Part shown: piece after piece, positions 8,177 through 17,439 of the stretch | Numbering within the stretch: position 1 is the first letter of the stretch | Layout of the letters: the number at the start of each line of letters is the position of its first letter | Assembly: GCF_001969815.1 (NCBI RefSeq) | Contig: NZ_MRBK01000006.1 | Coordinates: 248,001 to 312,000, forward strand | Source of the DNA: Bacillus swezeyi | GTDB lineage: Bacteria > Bacillota > Bacilli > Bacillales > Bacillaceae | Length of the DNA stretch: 64,000 nt | Direction: 5' to 3' | Position numbers and translations under genes: made by a program | The notes under the pieces: generated by a model | What the model saw: the letters and a program-made list of their open reading frames with translations, nothing else | Told to the model about the DNA's origin: nothing | The model's database searches: none

Positions 8177-8629
8177 ATGGTTGAATGGGATTTTGCAGAA
8201 TCACCTGTAAGTGAGGATCAAATTCATAAGATTGAATCAAAACTTGGAATTAAATTTCCTACAGATTATATAGAGTGTGTTAAAAAAAATGGGGGTGGCA
8301 CGCCTACTCCTGAAGTTTTCGATGCTGGTAAAAGAAAAGAAGCAGTCTTTGGTTATTTATATAGTTTTCATGAAGATAGTAACTCTTATATTATGAATGC
8401 CTATAATCGATATAGAGATGGAAGAATGGCAAAGGGGTTAATTCCCTTTGCGGATGATGCATTTGGTAATGAGATTTGCTTTGATTTCAGAAAAAATCAG
8501 CATAACCCAACAATATGTTTTTGGGATCATGAAATTGCCTTTGAGAATTCAGGTAAAGCTGTATTTTATATATGCGATAGCTTCACTGAACTAATCAACA
8601 GTCTACGAGAGTATGAAGAAGAGGAATAA
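8177..8629 (+). CDS. SMI1/KNR4 (SUKH) family immunity protein
   Basis: 150 residues. The SUKH signature is clear: an N-terminal helix with EDQIHKIESKLGIKFPTDYIECVKKNGGG, a middle FADDAFGNEICFDFR strand pair, and a C-terminal helix SFTELINSL. SUKH proteins bind and neutralise nuclease toxins, and this one lies directly behind the HNH-tipped LXG gene. Start ATG 8177 follows GGAGGA by seven bases; an in-frame ATG at 8162 sits before that site and is less likely. A terminator follows at 8640. Confidence 0.9.
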   Translation: MVEWDFAESPVSEDQIHKIESKLGIKFPTDYIECVKKNGGGTPTPEVFDAGKRKEAVFGYLYSFHEDSNSYIMNAYNRYRDGRMAKGLIPFADDAFGNEICFDFRKNQHNPTICFWDHEIAFENSGKAVFYICDSFTELINSLREYEEEE

Positions 8630-8639
8630 TCACATTTTC

Positions 8640-8672
8640 AAGCACTTAATCTCTGATTGAGTGCTTTTTTTT
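8640..8672 (+). terminator. terminator of the LXG operon
   Basis: aagcact...agtgctt hairpin followed by a run of eight T. It closes the four-gene operon 5631-8629. Confidence 0.85.
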
Positions 8673-8677
8673 GTTCA

Positions 8678-8712
8678 AATCCGAGAAAAATCCGAAAAAA
8701 AGGAGGATAAAA
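8678..8712 (+). repeat. short repeat after the immunity terminator
   Basis: The block aatccgagaaaaatccga followed by aaaaaggnggataaaa recurs at 57637-57672, directly after the terminator of the other LXG-immunity pair. There it opens a displaced toxin tip. In this copy the same frame reads IREKSEKKEDK and soon stops. Confidence 0.6.
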
Positions 8713-8769
8713 CGGGGGACTTTTTATATTCCATTTTGTCATAAGATAAAGACAAGAAAAACGAACATG

Positions 8770-9030
8770 AATACCTAAGTCCAAGACGGAGAGCCTGCGG
8801 ACGCTGATCTTTTGTACACTGATGTTGTGCAGCTGATTGGTGGCCGCTTTTTTAATTAAAACTGGAGACGCGCATCTCTCGTGTACCCGGATGTATCGAA
8901 TGATGATGTTTGCCGTCAGCTTCACAGAAGGATCGGCTGGAGTCTATGCAGTATTGCGTACGATAGTCACGGGGAACGCGAGCGGTGAGCCCCTGCTTGC
9001 ACGGAAAAGCAATTCCTCCCAGGATGAAGC
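8770..9030. repeat. direct repeat copy B flanking the left accessory island
   Basis: Second copy of the repeat at 190-465. Here the frame GEPADADLLYTDVVQLIGGRF ends at a TAA. Everything between the two copies is accessory; the region to the right is ordinary metabolism. Confidence 0.75.
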
Positions 9031-9246
9031 CTGAATGTGTCATGCTCAATCGGTCAGCCGATCATGATCTTTCACAACCATCATATCGACCCTTTATGGC
9101 TGGCCCGCTTAGTTCAGAATGAAGTACTCGTGAGCTTATTTATATGATTGCTATCTATTTTATTTTAAAATGGTATATAAGTGGTAAAACTTGCTGGATT
9201 TGAGAATACTGTGCACTGTTTTGTCACTTAAGAAAGGAGAATCGCC

Positions 9247-10596
9247 ATGCGAAAAACACTTTTTCGAAATGCAACGATACTTACCCTTGATCCGAAGCTT
9301 AAACATATCGAAAAAGGAGACATGCTGATTGAGGGTTCAACGATTTTGGATGTTGCCGGGTCTATTGAAGCTTCAGACGCAGAGGTTGTTGATGCCTCTG
9401 ATATGGTGATCATGCCGGGGCTTGTTGATACGCATCGTCATGTATGGGAGTCCGTCATTCGAGGAGTCGGTGCGGACTGGTCGCTGCAAACCTATTTGAA
9501 CCGGATTTACTATGGGAATTATGGTGCGATGCGCAGGCCTGAGGATGATTGGATTGCAAACTATTTAGGAGCGCTTGAGGCGCTGGATGCAGGCGTGACC
9601 ACCTTGCTGGACTGGACGATGATCGAATCTCCTGATCACACCGATCAGCTAATTTCCGGTCTCCAACAAGCAGGGATTCGCGCTGTATTTGCCTTTGGAA
9701 CATCAGGCGATGCCGCCTATTGGGACAGAGAAAGCACCCTTTCCAATATGGATGAAGCGAAGAGGGTGAAAAAAGCTTACTTTCAGTCAAAAGACCAGCT
9801 TCTGACGATGGGGCTTGCGATTCGCGGTCCTGAGTTTTCATCATGGGATACGTCGGTCTTTGAAATCAAAACAGCCCGGGAACTCGATGCCTTATGCAGC
9901 ATGCATATTGCGTTTGGCAATTGGGGGGCGAAAGACCGTTCAATTGAAAAACTGCATCAAGCCGGGCTGCTCGGTCCCGATTTGAATATGGTGCATGTCA
10001 ATGCCATTAGTGAAGAGGAAATGAAGATGCTGGCGGCGCATGGAAGCTCGATTTCTGTTACACCGGAAATTGAGATGATGATGGGGCATGGCTACCCTGT
10101 CACAGGATTTGCCCTCGAACACGGGGTGCGTCCTACGCTTGGTGTGGATGTTGTCACATCAACGGGGGGAGATCTATTTGCGCAAATGAAATTTGCCCTT
10201 CAGGCAGAACGGGCAAAACAAAATGAAGCACTTCTCAAAGAAGGCGTCATGCCGGGTCCTGAATTGGGTATATTCGCCGAACAAATCCTCGAAGCGGCTA
10301 CGATTGACGGCGCGCGTGCTTTAATGCTGGATGACAAAATCGGTTCGCTTTCGCCTGGCAAAGAAGCTGATTTTATCATGGTGAAAACCGACAGTCTCAA
10401 TTTGCTCCCTTTTTCTGATCCGGTAGGGGCTATCGTTCAGTGCACTCATCCCGGTAATGTAGACTCCGTATATGTTGCGGGAAAAGCACTGAAGCAGAAT
10501 GGCAAATTGGTTGATGTGGATCTTGATAAAGTGAGGAAAAGAGCAGTCGAGGCAAGAGATCATATCTTATCCCGCTCAACAGAAGCCGTTTTTTAA
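9247..10596 (+). CDS. amidohydrolase-family deaminase or chlorohydrolase (TrzN/AtzB/SsnA-like)
   Basis: 449 residues with the subtype III amidohydrolase layout: an N-terminal beta sandwich, the metal motif DTHRHVWES near residue 62, MVHVNAIS near 248, a buried GVDVVTSTGGD (metal Asp) near 299, and a C-terminal GSLSPGKEADFIMV strand. Enzymes of this type hydrolytically deaminate or dechlorinate purines, guanine-like bases and triazines in the cytoplasm; the substrate cannot be read here. ATG 9247 follows AAAGGAG. The gene stands alone with its own terminator. The HRH motif replaces the usual HxH with T-H-R-H, as in several chlorohydrolase-like members. Confidence 0.85.
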   Translation: MRKTLFRNATILTLDPKLKHIEKGDMLIEGSTILDVAGSIEASDAEVVDASDMVIMPGLVDTHRHVWESVIRGVGADWSLQTYLNRIYYGNYGAMRRPEDDWIANYLGALEALDAGVTTLLDWTMIESPDHTDQLISGLQQAGIRAVFAFGTSGDAAYWDRESTLSNMDEAKRVKKAYFQSKDQLLTMGLAIRGPEFSSWDTSVFEIKTARELDALCSMHIAFGNWGAKDRSIEKLHQAGLLGPDLNMVHVNAISEEEMKMLAAHGSSISVTPEIEMMMGHGYPVTGFALEHGVRPTLGVDVVTSTGGDLFAQMKFALQAERAKQNEALLKEGVMPGPELGIFAEQILEAATIDGARALMLDDKIGSLSPGKEADFIMVKTDSLNLLPFSDPVGAIVQCTHPGNVDSVYVAGKALKQNGKLVDVDLDKVRKRAVEARDHILSRSTEAVF

Positions 10597-10657
10597 ACAT
10601 AAGAATCAGCTCATTTTCTCCTTGTGATTTTAAGTCAAGAAATGTTCAACAGTCTGA

Positions 10658-10687
10658 CTTCAAGCTTTCAGCTTGAAGGTTTTTTAT
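10658..10687 (+). terminator. terminator of the amidohydrolase gene
   Basis: acttcaagct and its complement form a ten-base stem with a short loop, followed by six T. Confidence 0.85.
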
Positions 10688-10689
10688 AT

Positions 10690-11408
10690 AAAGGGAGGAA
10701 ACATCGTTCGAAAAACATCATGATGTGCACGCTGTCAACAAGTCCCGGATAGCCGGGATGATTTTTGATTTTCGCTTAGAGGAATTCAGCTGGTTCCATA
10801 TAATTGAATAATCAAACTATTCGGAATATAAATGGCATCTTCTATATGCAGGAGTCGTGTTTTTATTGCGGCATGAGAATTTATAGCTGCAATCTACAAT
10901 CCACCTATAAAAATGCCGGCGGCTATGAGTCTTATACAAAACAGATATAGAGCAGGAGTCACCTTTCGAATGTTGTCCTATCATCATCACTCTCTAAAGA
11001 GGTGAGCCGCTTTGCACAAAAAATATTTACATACACTTTCAATCATCGAGCGTGTTTTTTCTTTCCTAAACAAAATGAAAAGGAGATTCCGAAAAACTTC
11101 ATTTCAAGGACAGGCTTCATTATAAAAATTTTTAAAGTTTATGATACAATAAAGTGGAGAATGCAAAGGGTAGGATGAGAAAAATGGTTGTGAAAAGATA
11201 TAAGATCCGTTTTTACATTCTGCTTGAACCTGAAGTGCCCCGCCATTTAAAACCTTTACATACCAACGTATTCGTTTGATCTCATTTTAATTTGATACAT
11301 GAGACGGAAAAGGGTGATACATCAAGATCGCAAGCTGGTTTCCGCTCCCCCGATGACATACTGGATGGAATCCCCAGGACAGAATAGCAAGAAAGGATTT
11401 GAATCACA
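10690..11408. other. 700-bp intergenic region with one weak small ORF
   Basis: No convincing gene is visible. ATG 11184 opens a 31-residue frame (MVVKRYKIRFYILLEPEVPR...) after AAAGGGTAGG, ending at 11279; it is possible but unsupported. A small hairpin cccggatagccggg is at 10743-10758. The upstream region of the next gene probably starts within this stretch. Confidence 0.4.
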
Positions 11409-12086
11409 TTGAAAGCGGCTCAATATCGAAACACCATGATTTTGCTTCTATGTCTGACAGCTGGCATTGTCGATGTGATTGGATACTTAAGTATCGGTCA
11501 CGTATTTACCGCTAATATGACCGGGAACATCGTCCTTTTAGGCTTAGCCATCGGCAACTCTCTCCAAAAGACAGTCATGTATTCACTGACCGCATTGCTT
11601 GGGTTTATCATTGGCGTGATCATTGCATCGGCAATTGTCGCAAAACAGGAAAAATCCTTCTGGCCTTCCGGCGTCACGGTCACACTTGTGGTTGAGGCAT
11701 TCGTTTTACTGCTTTTTGCATGTCTGTCTCTGTTTCGAGGTTCAGCACACTTTCTGATCATCCTGCTCAGCATTGCGATGGGTCTTCAGACAACTGCAGC
11801 CAGAAAGCTCGATATAGCAGGTATTTCCACGACCGTTTTAACAGGTACGCTCGCCACCTTTTTTGAAGATGTCACAAAACGGACCCTCAGCATAAACAAC
11901 AAAAAAATCCTTCACACAGATGCGTTGCTCCGCGCCTTAACGATTGTATTATACTGCCTCGGCGCCGTGATTGCCGCGATTGCCGAACCGGTATGTCCAT
12001 TCGCTGTGATTTGGCTTCCGATCGTGATGATCATCGGAATCATCGTTTTTGCCATCACCCGCTTTCATGGCAAAAACGCAAGTTGA
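11409..12086 (+). CDS. yoaK: DUF1275 (YoaK-type) membrane protein
   Basis: 225 residues with about six membrane segments. It has the DUF1275 hallmarks: an N-terminal TAGIVDVIGYLSIGHVFTAN, followed by MTGNIVLLGLAIG, and later ISTTVLTGTLATFFEDV. The role of the family is unknown; it is an integral membrane protein resembling small transporters. The start is TTG 11409 after AAGAAAGGA. Length matches B. subtilis YoaK as I recall it. It appears monocistronic; the antiporter gene follows after 146 bp without a clear terminator between. Confidence 0.85.
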   Translation: MKAAQYRNTMILLLCLTAGIVDVIGYLSIGHVFTANMTGNIVLLGLAIGNSLQKTVMYSLTALLGFIIGVIIASAIVAKQEKSFWPSGVTVTLVVEAFVLLLFACLSLFRGSAHFLIILLSIAMGLQTTAARKLDIAGISTTVLTGTLATFFEDVTKRTLSINNKKILHTDALLRALTIVLYCLGAVIAAIAEPVCPFAVIWLPIVMIIGIIVFAITRFHGKNAS

Positions 12087-12232
12087 AACGAATCCAAAAC
12101 GATGAAAGCTAAACGCATCCGCGCCATGGTTGAAATGATGTTTTACAGAAACGGATTGGCGGGTAAAAGAACAGGTGAGGTTTTTTTGCCAAACAAAGCA
12201 TATAGACACGGTTATTCTTGGGAGGAGGATAT

Positions 12233-13702
12233 ATGGAACATATTAATATGGAACATTTTATTTTGCTTACGGCATTATTGCTCATAATAGGTGTATTGAC
12301 AACGAAGTTTTCTACACGGTTAGGGGTGCCTGCCCTTGTGCTGTTCTTGCTTGTCGGGATGATCATGGGGAGTGACGGGCTCGGGATCATTTATTTTAAT
12401 AATCCTGAGCTGGCACAGCTAATTGGAATTATTGCTTTGGTTATCATCCTTTTTGAAGGGGGACTGCAAACGAAATGGTCATCGGTTAAAGCTGTAGCAG
12501 CTCCTTCATTATCGCTCGCAACAGTTGGCGTGTTGCTGACTACAATCGTGATTGCTGTTGCCGCGAAGCTGATCTTTAATGTGTCTTGGATGGAAGGTTT
12601 TTTATTTGGAGCCATTGTCGGTTCCACAGATGCTGCGGCTATATTTGCCGTATTAAAGGGCCAGAACATCCGCGACAGGCTTAGCGCCACACTTGAAGCA
12701 GAGTCAGGCACGAACGACCCGATGGCAATGTTTTTAACCTTATCGTTTATTGAATTGATGACGGCCAAAAACTCAAGCATTTTTGTGCTGATCGGTTCGT
12801 TTTTTTGGCAGATGGGAATCGGACTATTGCTGGGATTTCTACTAGGCCGTTTTGCCAGCTTTGCTATCAATAAAATCAATTTAGATTCGAGCGGTCTTTA
12901 TCCGATCTTTACGCTTGCATTCGCGCTCCTTACATACAGCCTTACAGATTTAATCGGGGCGAGCGGCCTGCTTGCTGTATATATTGCCGCGCTTGTCATT
13001 GGGAATAAAGATTTAACATACCGCCATTCCATTTTCAGATTTAATGAAGGCTTCGCATGGATGATGCAGATTCTGATGTTCATCATCCTCGGTTTATTGG
13101 TGTTCCCCGCCCAATTTTTATCCTTCGGCATCATTTTCAAAGGGTTCTTGCTTTCTCTTATCTTAATTTTCCTTGCCCGGCCTGTCGCTGTATTTCTTTC
13201 GACGATTAAAATGGGGTTTCATTTGAAGGAAAAGATCTTTTTATCCTGGGCAGGATTAAAAGGGGCGGTCCCAATCGTACTTGCTACGTTTCCGATGACG
13301 ATGGGACTTGAAAACAGCCAATTGTTCTTTAATGTCGTGTTCTTTGTCGTGTTGACATCCGCTTTAATCCAAGGTTCAACCATTTCGTTCGTAGCCGAAA
13401 CATTAGGTTTGAATGGTCCGAAGAAAGTAGAAGCCCCTCATTCTTTAGAACTCGTTTCCATCGGGAAGGCAAATGCCGAGATCATCGAGTTTGAAGTTGA
13501 TGATACAACCGTCATCAGAGGGCAGAAACTGAAAGAAATCAGCTTTCCGAAAGACGCCTTGATTAGTGCGATCATCCGGAACGGCGACCTGGTCACACCG
13601 CATGGAGAAACGACAATTAAATCAGGAGACATTCTTTATATTCTCGTAAAAAAGAAAAGAAAAAGAGAATTGAAAAAATATTTGAATAGGGAATTTGGGT
13701 AA
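12233..13702 (+). CDS. CPA1-type cation/proton antiporter with TrkA-C domain (CvrA/NhaP2-like)
   Basis: About 489 residues. Residues 1-395 form roughly 12-13 membrane segments of the Na+/H+ exchanger family, with the ion-binding ESGTNDPMA motif (Asn-Asp) near 150 and GSTDAAAIFAVLKG before it. The cytoplasmic tail holds a TrkA-C (RCK_C) domain (about 410-480, TVIRGQKLKEISFPKDALI). NhaP2/CvrA members exchange K+ or Na+ for protons and protect against high potassium. Start ATG 12233 follows GGGAGGAGG by four to five bases; an earlier TTG at 12218 would overlap that site. Confidence 0.88.
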   Translation: MEHINMEHFILLTALLLIIGVLTTKFSTRLGVPALVLFLLVGMIMGSDGLGIIYFNNPELAQLIGIIALVIILFEGGLQTKWSSVKAVAAPSLSLATVGVLLTTIVIAVAAKLIFNVSWMEGFLFGAIVGSTDAAAIFAVLKGQNIRDRLSATLEAESGTNDPMAMFLTLSFIELMTAKNSSIFVLIGSFFWQMGIGLLLGFLLGRFASFAINKINLDSSGLYPIFTLAFALLTYSLTDLIGASGLLAVYIAALVIGNKDLTYRHSIFRFNEGFAWMMQILMFIILGLLVFPAQFLSFGIIFKGFLLSLILIFLARPVAVFLSTIKMGFHLKEKIFLSWAGLKGAVPIVLATFPMTMGLENSQLFFNVVFFVVLTSALIQGSTISFVAETLGLNGPKKVEAPHSLELVSIGKANAEIIEFEVDDTTVIRGQKLKEISFPKDALISAIIRNGDLVTPHGETTIKSGDILYILVKKKRKRELKKYLNREFG

Positions 13703-13756
13703 TCTGCTGGAACACTTCAAGCCAGGCTTGCTCAGCACATCACTTACACCTTTTAG

Positions 13757-13801
13757 AGACCAATTAAGGTTACTGAATCAGTATTCTTAATTGGTCTTTT
13801 G
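13757..13801 (+). terminator. terminator of the antiporter gene
   Basis: agaccaattaag and its exact complement cttaattggtct enclose a second small palindrome (tactgaatcagta) and run into tttt. Confidence 0.8.
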
Positions 13802-13807
13802 TAATGA

Positions 13808-14050
13808 ATGGAAAACCGGACAGGAATAATGGTCGATCTCTACGTTGTGCTACCAATTTGGGAAAAAGGTTTTAGGCGAAAAATAGAGAAATTGATAGAT
13901 GCTTTGAGTGGCTGCGCCTGTTTTGTTTGTCGTCTAGATGAAAAGAAAAACAGTTTTAAGATATCATGTATGCATCCTAAGGCCGCCGCCTGTTCAATAT
14001 GTTGTTCTGGATCGATGGGGAAGGCAAAGCTTCATTTGAAGAAAAAATAA
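13808..14050 (+). CDS. doubtful cysteine-rich ORF
   Basis: An 80-codon frame (MENRTGIMVDLYVVLPIWEKG...) with six cysteines in its second half. There is no Shine-Dalgarno, the composition is odd and I know no family. It may be chance or the decayed tail of a lost gene. Listed because nothing else explains 13802-14150. Confidence 0.2.
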   Translation: MENRTGIMVDLYVVLPIWEKGFRRKIEKLIDALSGCACFVCRLDEKKNSFKISCMHPKAAACSICCSGSMGKAKLHLKKK

Positions 14051-14178
14051 AGACATCCTGTATGTTTGGCAGTCGGGACGGACAGCCCAGCCGCTTTTTT
14101 GGCTGACATTTCTTTAAAATTGAAACATATTAAGGTGAAAAACGTATATCATGAAAGCTTCTTGAGAGGAGAAAAGTC

Positions 14179-15039
14179 ATGGAGAGAAAAATCGGTATCT
14201 TTGAAATGGACGGAATGACAATTGAGTATTCGCTGATAGGCGAAGGCAAGCCTATCCTTGTGATGCACGGGGGGCACTCAAATTGTCACGAAGAGTTTGG
14301 CTATCAAAGCCTTTATGAAAACGGCTTTTCCATCATCACTCCGACTCGCGCGGGCTATGGCCGGACATCCAAAGAAATCGGGGCTGAATTGAAGCTTGCC
14401 TGTTATTATTATATGAAACTGCTTGATGAACTAAAAGTGGAAAAGGTTCATGTGCTTGCCATGTCTGCCGGCGGCCCCAGCGGAATTTATTTTGCAGCAA
14501 AATATCCTGACAGAGTGGAATCTTTGATTTTACAAAGTGCTGTCACAAAAGAGTGGCTGATACCGAAAGATATTGAATATAAAGTCGGAAACATCATGTT
14601 TCGTCCGCCTGTTGAAAAGGCGGCATGGAAATTGATTTCTGCGCTGAACAACAGATTTCCGCAGTGGATTTTTAAGAAAATGATATCGTCCTTCACGACG
14701 CTTTCAGTCGATCAGGCCATGCTGAAAATAAATGAGGGGGATATTGAAGAAATGAGAAAAATGAATAACAGACAGCGTTCAGGCCGCGGGTTTCTGATCG
14801 ATTTAAAAAACATTGACGAAATATCGATCCGTCACTTAGGCATGATTTCTTGTCCGGTGTTAATCATGTATTGTCAGCATGACCGCCTTGTTCCGAACGA
14901 ACATGCTTACCATGCACAAGAACATATCCCTTTATCAGAGCTGTATGAGGCGGATGCGTGGGGCCATTTAATATGGCTTGGAAAAGAAGCTGATACAGTT
15001 TCTCGCAAGGTCATAAGTTTTTTACAGCGGTCATCATGA
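14179..15039 (+). CDS. alpha/beta hydrolase
   Basis: 286 residues with the alpha/beta-hydrolase fold: oxyanion region LVMHGGHSNCHEEF near 30, the nucleophile elbow AMSAGGPSG (Ser) near 96, the acid in YCQHDRLVPN near 240 and the catalytic His in DAWGHLIW near 268. The natural substrate is unknown; esters or small lactones are typical. ATG 14179 follows GAGAGGAG. It appears to be a single-gene unit. The fold and triad are clear, so general class is confident and specificity is not. Confidence 0.88.
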   Translation: MERKIGIFEMDGMTIEYSLIGEGKPILVMHGGHSNCHEEFGYQSLYENGFSIITPTRAGYGRTSKEIGAELKLACYYYMKLLDELKVEKVHVLAMSAGGPSGIYFAAKYPDRVESLILQSAVTKEWLIPKDIEYKVGNIMFRPPVEKAAWKLISALNNRFPQWIFKKMISSFTTLSVDQAMLKINEGDIEEMRKMNNRQRSGRGFLIDLKNIDEISIRHLGMISCPVLIMYCQHDRLVPNEHAYHAQEHIPLSELYEADAWGHLIWLGKEADTVSRKVISFLQRSS

Positions 15040-15460
15040 ATAATGATGACAAAAAGGTATTAGATAATGGTGTATATGATATGGAACTTGATAAATCATA
15101 GCGTTGTGTGATTTGCGGGATAAACCAGAAGCGTTATATTATGATGATGAGAATCTGCCGGCCCACAGCAAAATGGACAGAGAGTGACGATGATGAAATT
15201 CGTGAACGATTTGTCTGTGCCGCTGGAAACTTCACAATTCGGCTTTCAGAGATTACTGGTTTAGCAGTGATAAAAGTTCAGCACTTGAAGTTCTTCCGGG
15301 ACATCCATTATAAATGGAAACCCCAGACGGCTTCAGATGAAGATTGGTTTCTTTGGCAAATAGATCAGGCGTGTTAACTCCTCCGGCTCGCAAGAAAAGC
15401 GGGGATCATGGACCGGAGGAAACGGATTCTATTCGCCTTACTTTTGAAAAAATAAGATTT
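15040..15460 (+). pseudogene. probable decayed coding region, unidentified
   Basis: Between the hydrolase and the DUF418 gene, fragments in different frames read ALYYDDENLPAHSKMDRE, then YWFSSDKSSALEVLPGHPL, then VLTPPARKKSGDHGPEE. They are separated by stops, as in a frameshifted gene. A frame 15108-15377 is open but mixes these pieces. I do not recognise the parent. A stem-loop gtgcggctgattgattcagcggcac followed by tttttt (about 15468-15500) looks like its terminator. Confidence 0.3.
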
Positions 15461-15687
15461 GTCTTGTTGTGCGGCTGATTGATTCAGCGGCACTTTTTTT
15501 ATGGTTCAAATGCATCGGCAGTTCGGTTTCTCTATGGATCGTTGGCCCGGCTGCACCCACATCTCGGCTTTCAATGAATATCGTACAAGACTTGCAAATA
15601 TGATGAATGAGAAGTCCTCCCTGGCTTGCGGCACTTAAGGGGGAGCTTATTTGATGAAATCAACACCAATAGGAGGTACAGACACGA

Positions 15688-16935
15688 GTGAATAACCAAT
15701 CGTTGATAGCGCCGGTATCCCAGGGAGAAAGAGTACGTGAGCTTGATATCATACGCGGTTTTGCTTTGTTCGGCATCCTGCTGGCAAATATGGCTTATTT
15801 TGCAGCACCTTCTGTCTATATGGTCATGACGAAAACGGAGTGGTGGCCGGAACTGTGGCATCAAACGGCTGAAGTGCTGATTCTGTTCTTTGCTTCCGGT
15901 AAATTTTTTACAATGTTTTCTTTTTTATTCGGTCTAGGGTTCATCATTTTTTTGCAGAGGGTCGAGCAAAAAACGAGCCGGCCGCGTACAATATTTTTTA
16001 GAAGGCTTGTCATCTTGTTTGGGATCGGTCTGATTCACGCATTCGGCATTTGGTATGGAGATATTTTAATTGTCTATTCGGTGATAGGCGTTTTGCTGTT
16101 TTTATTCAGCAGAAGAAAAGCTAAAACGGTGCTGAAATGGGCTTATCTTGTATTATTGATTCCCGTGGCAGCGGTTCTGTTTTTCGTTCTGGTCCTCTCG
16201 GCTCAAGGAGGCGCAGCCGTTTCTGGAGCGGAAAGCGCTGCATTTGCAGAAGAAAGAATAAGCGGATCGCTGGCTGCATATGGATCAGGCACCTTTACTG
16301 AGATTATGGGGCAGCGGGCTGCTGATTATTCCCTTATGCTGACCAATTATGCATTCATGGTTCCGATCATTTTAAGCATGTTTTTGTTTGGGGTGTATAT
16401 CGCGAAGACCGGCCGCTTTCAGCAGATTTCAGCCCAGCTTCCTTTTTACAAAAAAATTTGGCTGATCACCTTGGCGATTGGTTTGCCATTTAATATCCTC
16501 GCTGTGTACAGCTATGTTCAGCTGGATTCCGTCGGATCGGGATTGTGGATGGCATACTATGCCGGCATGGCGGTAGGGGGGCCGGCGCTCTGCTTTTTTT
16601 ATATGACGTCAATCATTCTGCTGTGTCAAAAAAAGGTCTGGAACCGAATCTTGTCTCCTTTGCAGGCAGTTGGAAGACTTGCATTAAGCAACTACTTGAT
16701 TCAGTCTGTCGTTTGTACGACGATTTTTTACAATTACGGTTTCGGCTTATACGGCAAACTCGGCCCGCTTTTTTGGGTCATCATCACACTTGTGCTCTTT
16801 GCGCTGCAAATATGGGGGAGCGGCCTTTGGCTTAAAACATTTCAATTCGGACCTGCCGAATGGCTGTGGCGCAGTTTGACATATGGAAGGCGCCAGCCGC
16901 TTGTGAAACGTGCAAATAAAAATCAGGCGCCTTGA
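15688..16935 (+). CDS. DUF418 family multi-pass membrane protein (YxaH/YrkO-like)
   Basis: 415 residues with about eight to ten membrane segments. The N-terminus RELDIIRGFALFGILLANM is the DUF405-type entry motif of this family, and the C-terminal half (LQAVGRLALSNYLIQSVVCT) is the DUF418 domain. The family is related to acyltransferase-3-like membrane proteins; its function is unproven. GTG 15688 follows AGGAGGT. It appears to be transcribed alone. A role in surface modification has been proposed for relatives but cannot be read here. Confidence 0.85.
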   Translation: MNNQSLIAPVSQGERVRELDIIRGFALFGILLANMAYFAAPSVYMVMTKTEWWPELWHQTAEVLILFFASGKFFTMFSFLFGLGFIIFLQRVEQKTSRPRTIFFRRLVILFGIGLIHAFGIWYGDILIVYSVIGVLLFLFSRRKAKTVLKWAYLVLLIPVAAVLFFVLVLSAQGGAAVSGAESAAFAEERISGSLAAYGSGTFTEIMGQRAADYSLMLTNYAFMVPIILSMFLFGVYIAKTGRFQQISAQLPFYKKIWLITLAIGLPFNILAVYSYVQLDSVGSGLWMAYYAGMAVGGPALCFFYMTSIILLCQKKVWNRILSPLQAVGRLALSNYLIQSVVCTTIFYNYGFGLYGKLGPLFWVIITLVLFALQIWGSGLWLKTFQFGPAEWLWRSLTYGRRQPLVKRANKNQAP

Positions 16936-17059
16936 TCAAAATAACGGCAAGTAAAACTTAACATTTATACAAAATGGCCGATATCATGGATAGATTGAAT
17001 GCCGCTTAAGCGGTGATGTGGTATGATAACCGGTAAGATGATGAATTGGAGGATATTTT

Positions 17060-17371
17060 ATGCTCATCGTAACAACAGATACAATTGCAAATCAAAACAT
17101 TGCAGAGGTAAAAGGAATCGTCACAAGCAGTATCGTTCAGTCGCGGAACATCGGAAAGGATATCCTTTCTGGACTGAAGTCGGTCATTGGCGGAGAATTG
17201 AAAAATTATACGCAAATGCTTGAAGACTCGAAAAAAGCCGTCAAGGAACGCTTGGTGGAGCAAGCGGAAGCGCAAGGAGCAAACGCTATCGTCGGATTGA
17301 GATTTGAACTTGCTGCAGGACAGGGCACGTCAGAATTAATCGGCTATGGGACGGCTGTCTTAATCGATTAG
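17060..17371 (+). CDS. UPF0145/YbjQ family putative heavy-metal-binding protein
   Basis: 103 residues, full length for the family. Motifs include VKGIVTSSIVQSRNIGKDILSG near residue 18, the helical ARQ-like middle and AEAQGANAIVGLRFEL near 74. YbjQ proteins form cytoplasmic pentamers of unknown function; metal binding was proposed from the fold. TTGGAGG lies six bases before ATG 17060. The gene is short, monocistronic and intact. Confidence 0.88.
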   Translation: MLIVTTDTIANQNIAEVKGIVTSSIVQSRNIGKDILSGLKSVIGGELKNYTQMLEDSKKAVKERLVEQAEAQGANAIVGLRFELAAGQGTSELIGYGTAVLID

Positions 17372-17439
17372 CGGCTCTTCGTTTTTTGGAGCATGAGTAG
17401 ATACGGCGGCAGCCTGTGCAACGCGGCCGCCTTTACATG

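Noticed and set aside
16545-16835. Open frame of 96 codons on the plus strand
   Set aside because: It lies wholly within the DUF418 gene in another frame and shows no ribosome site; the membrane protein explains the region.
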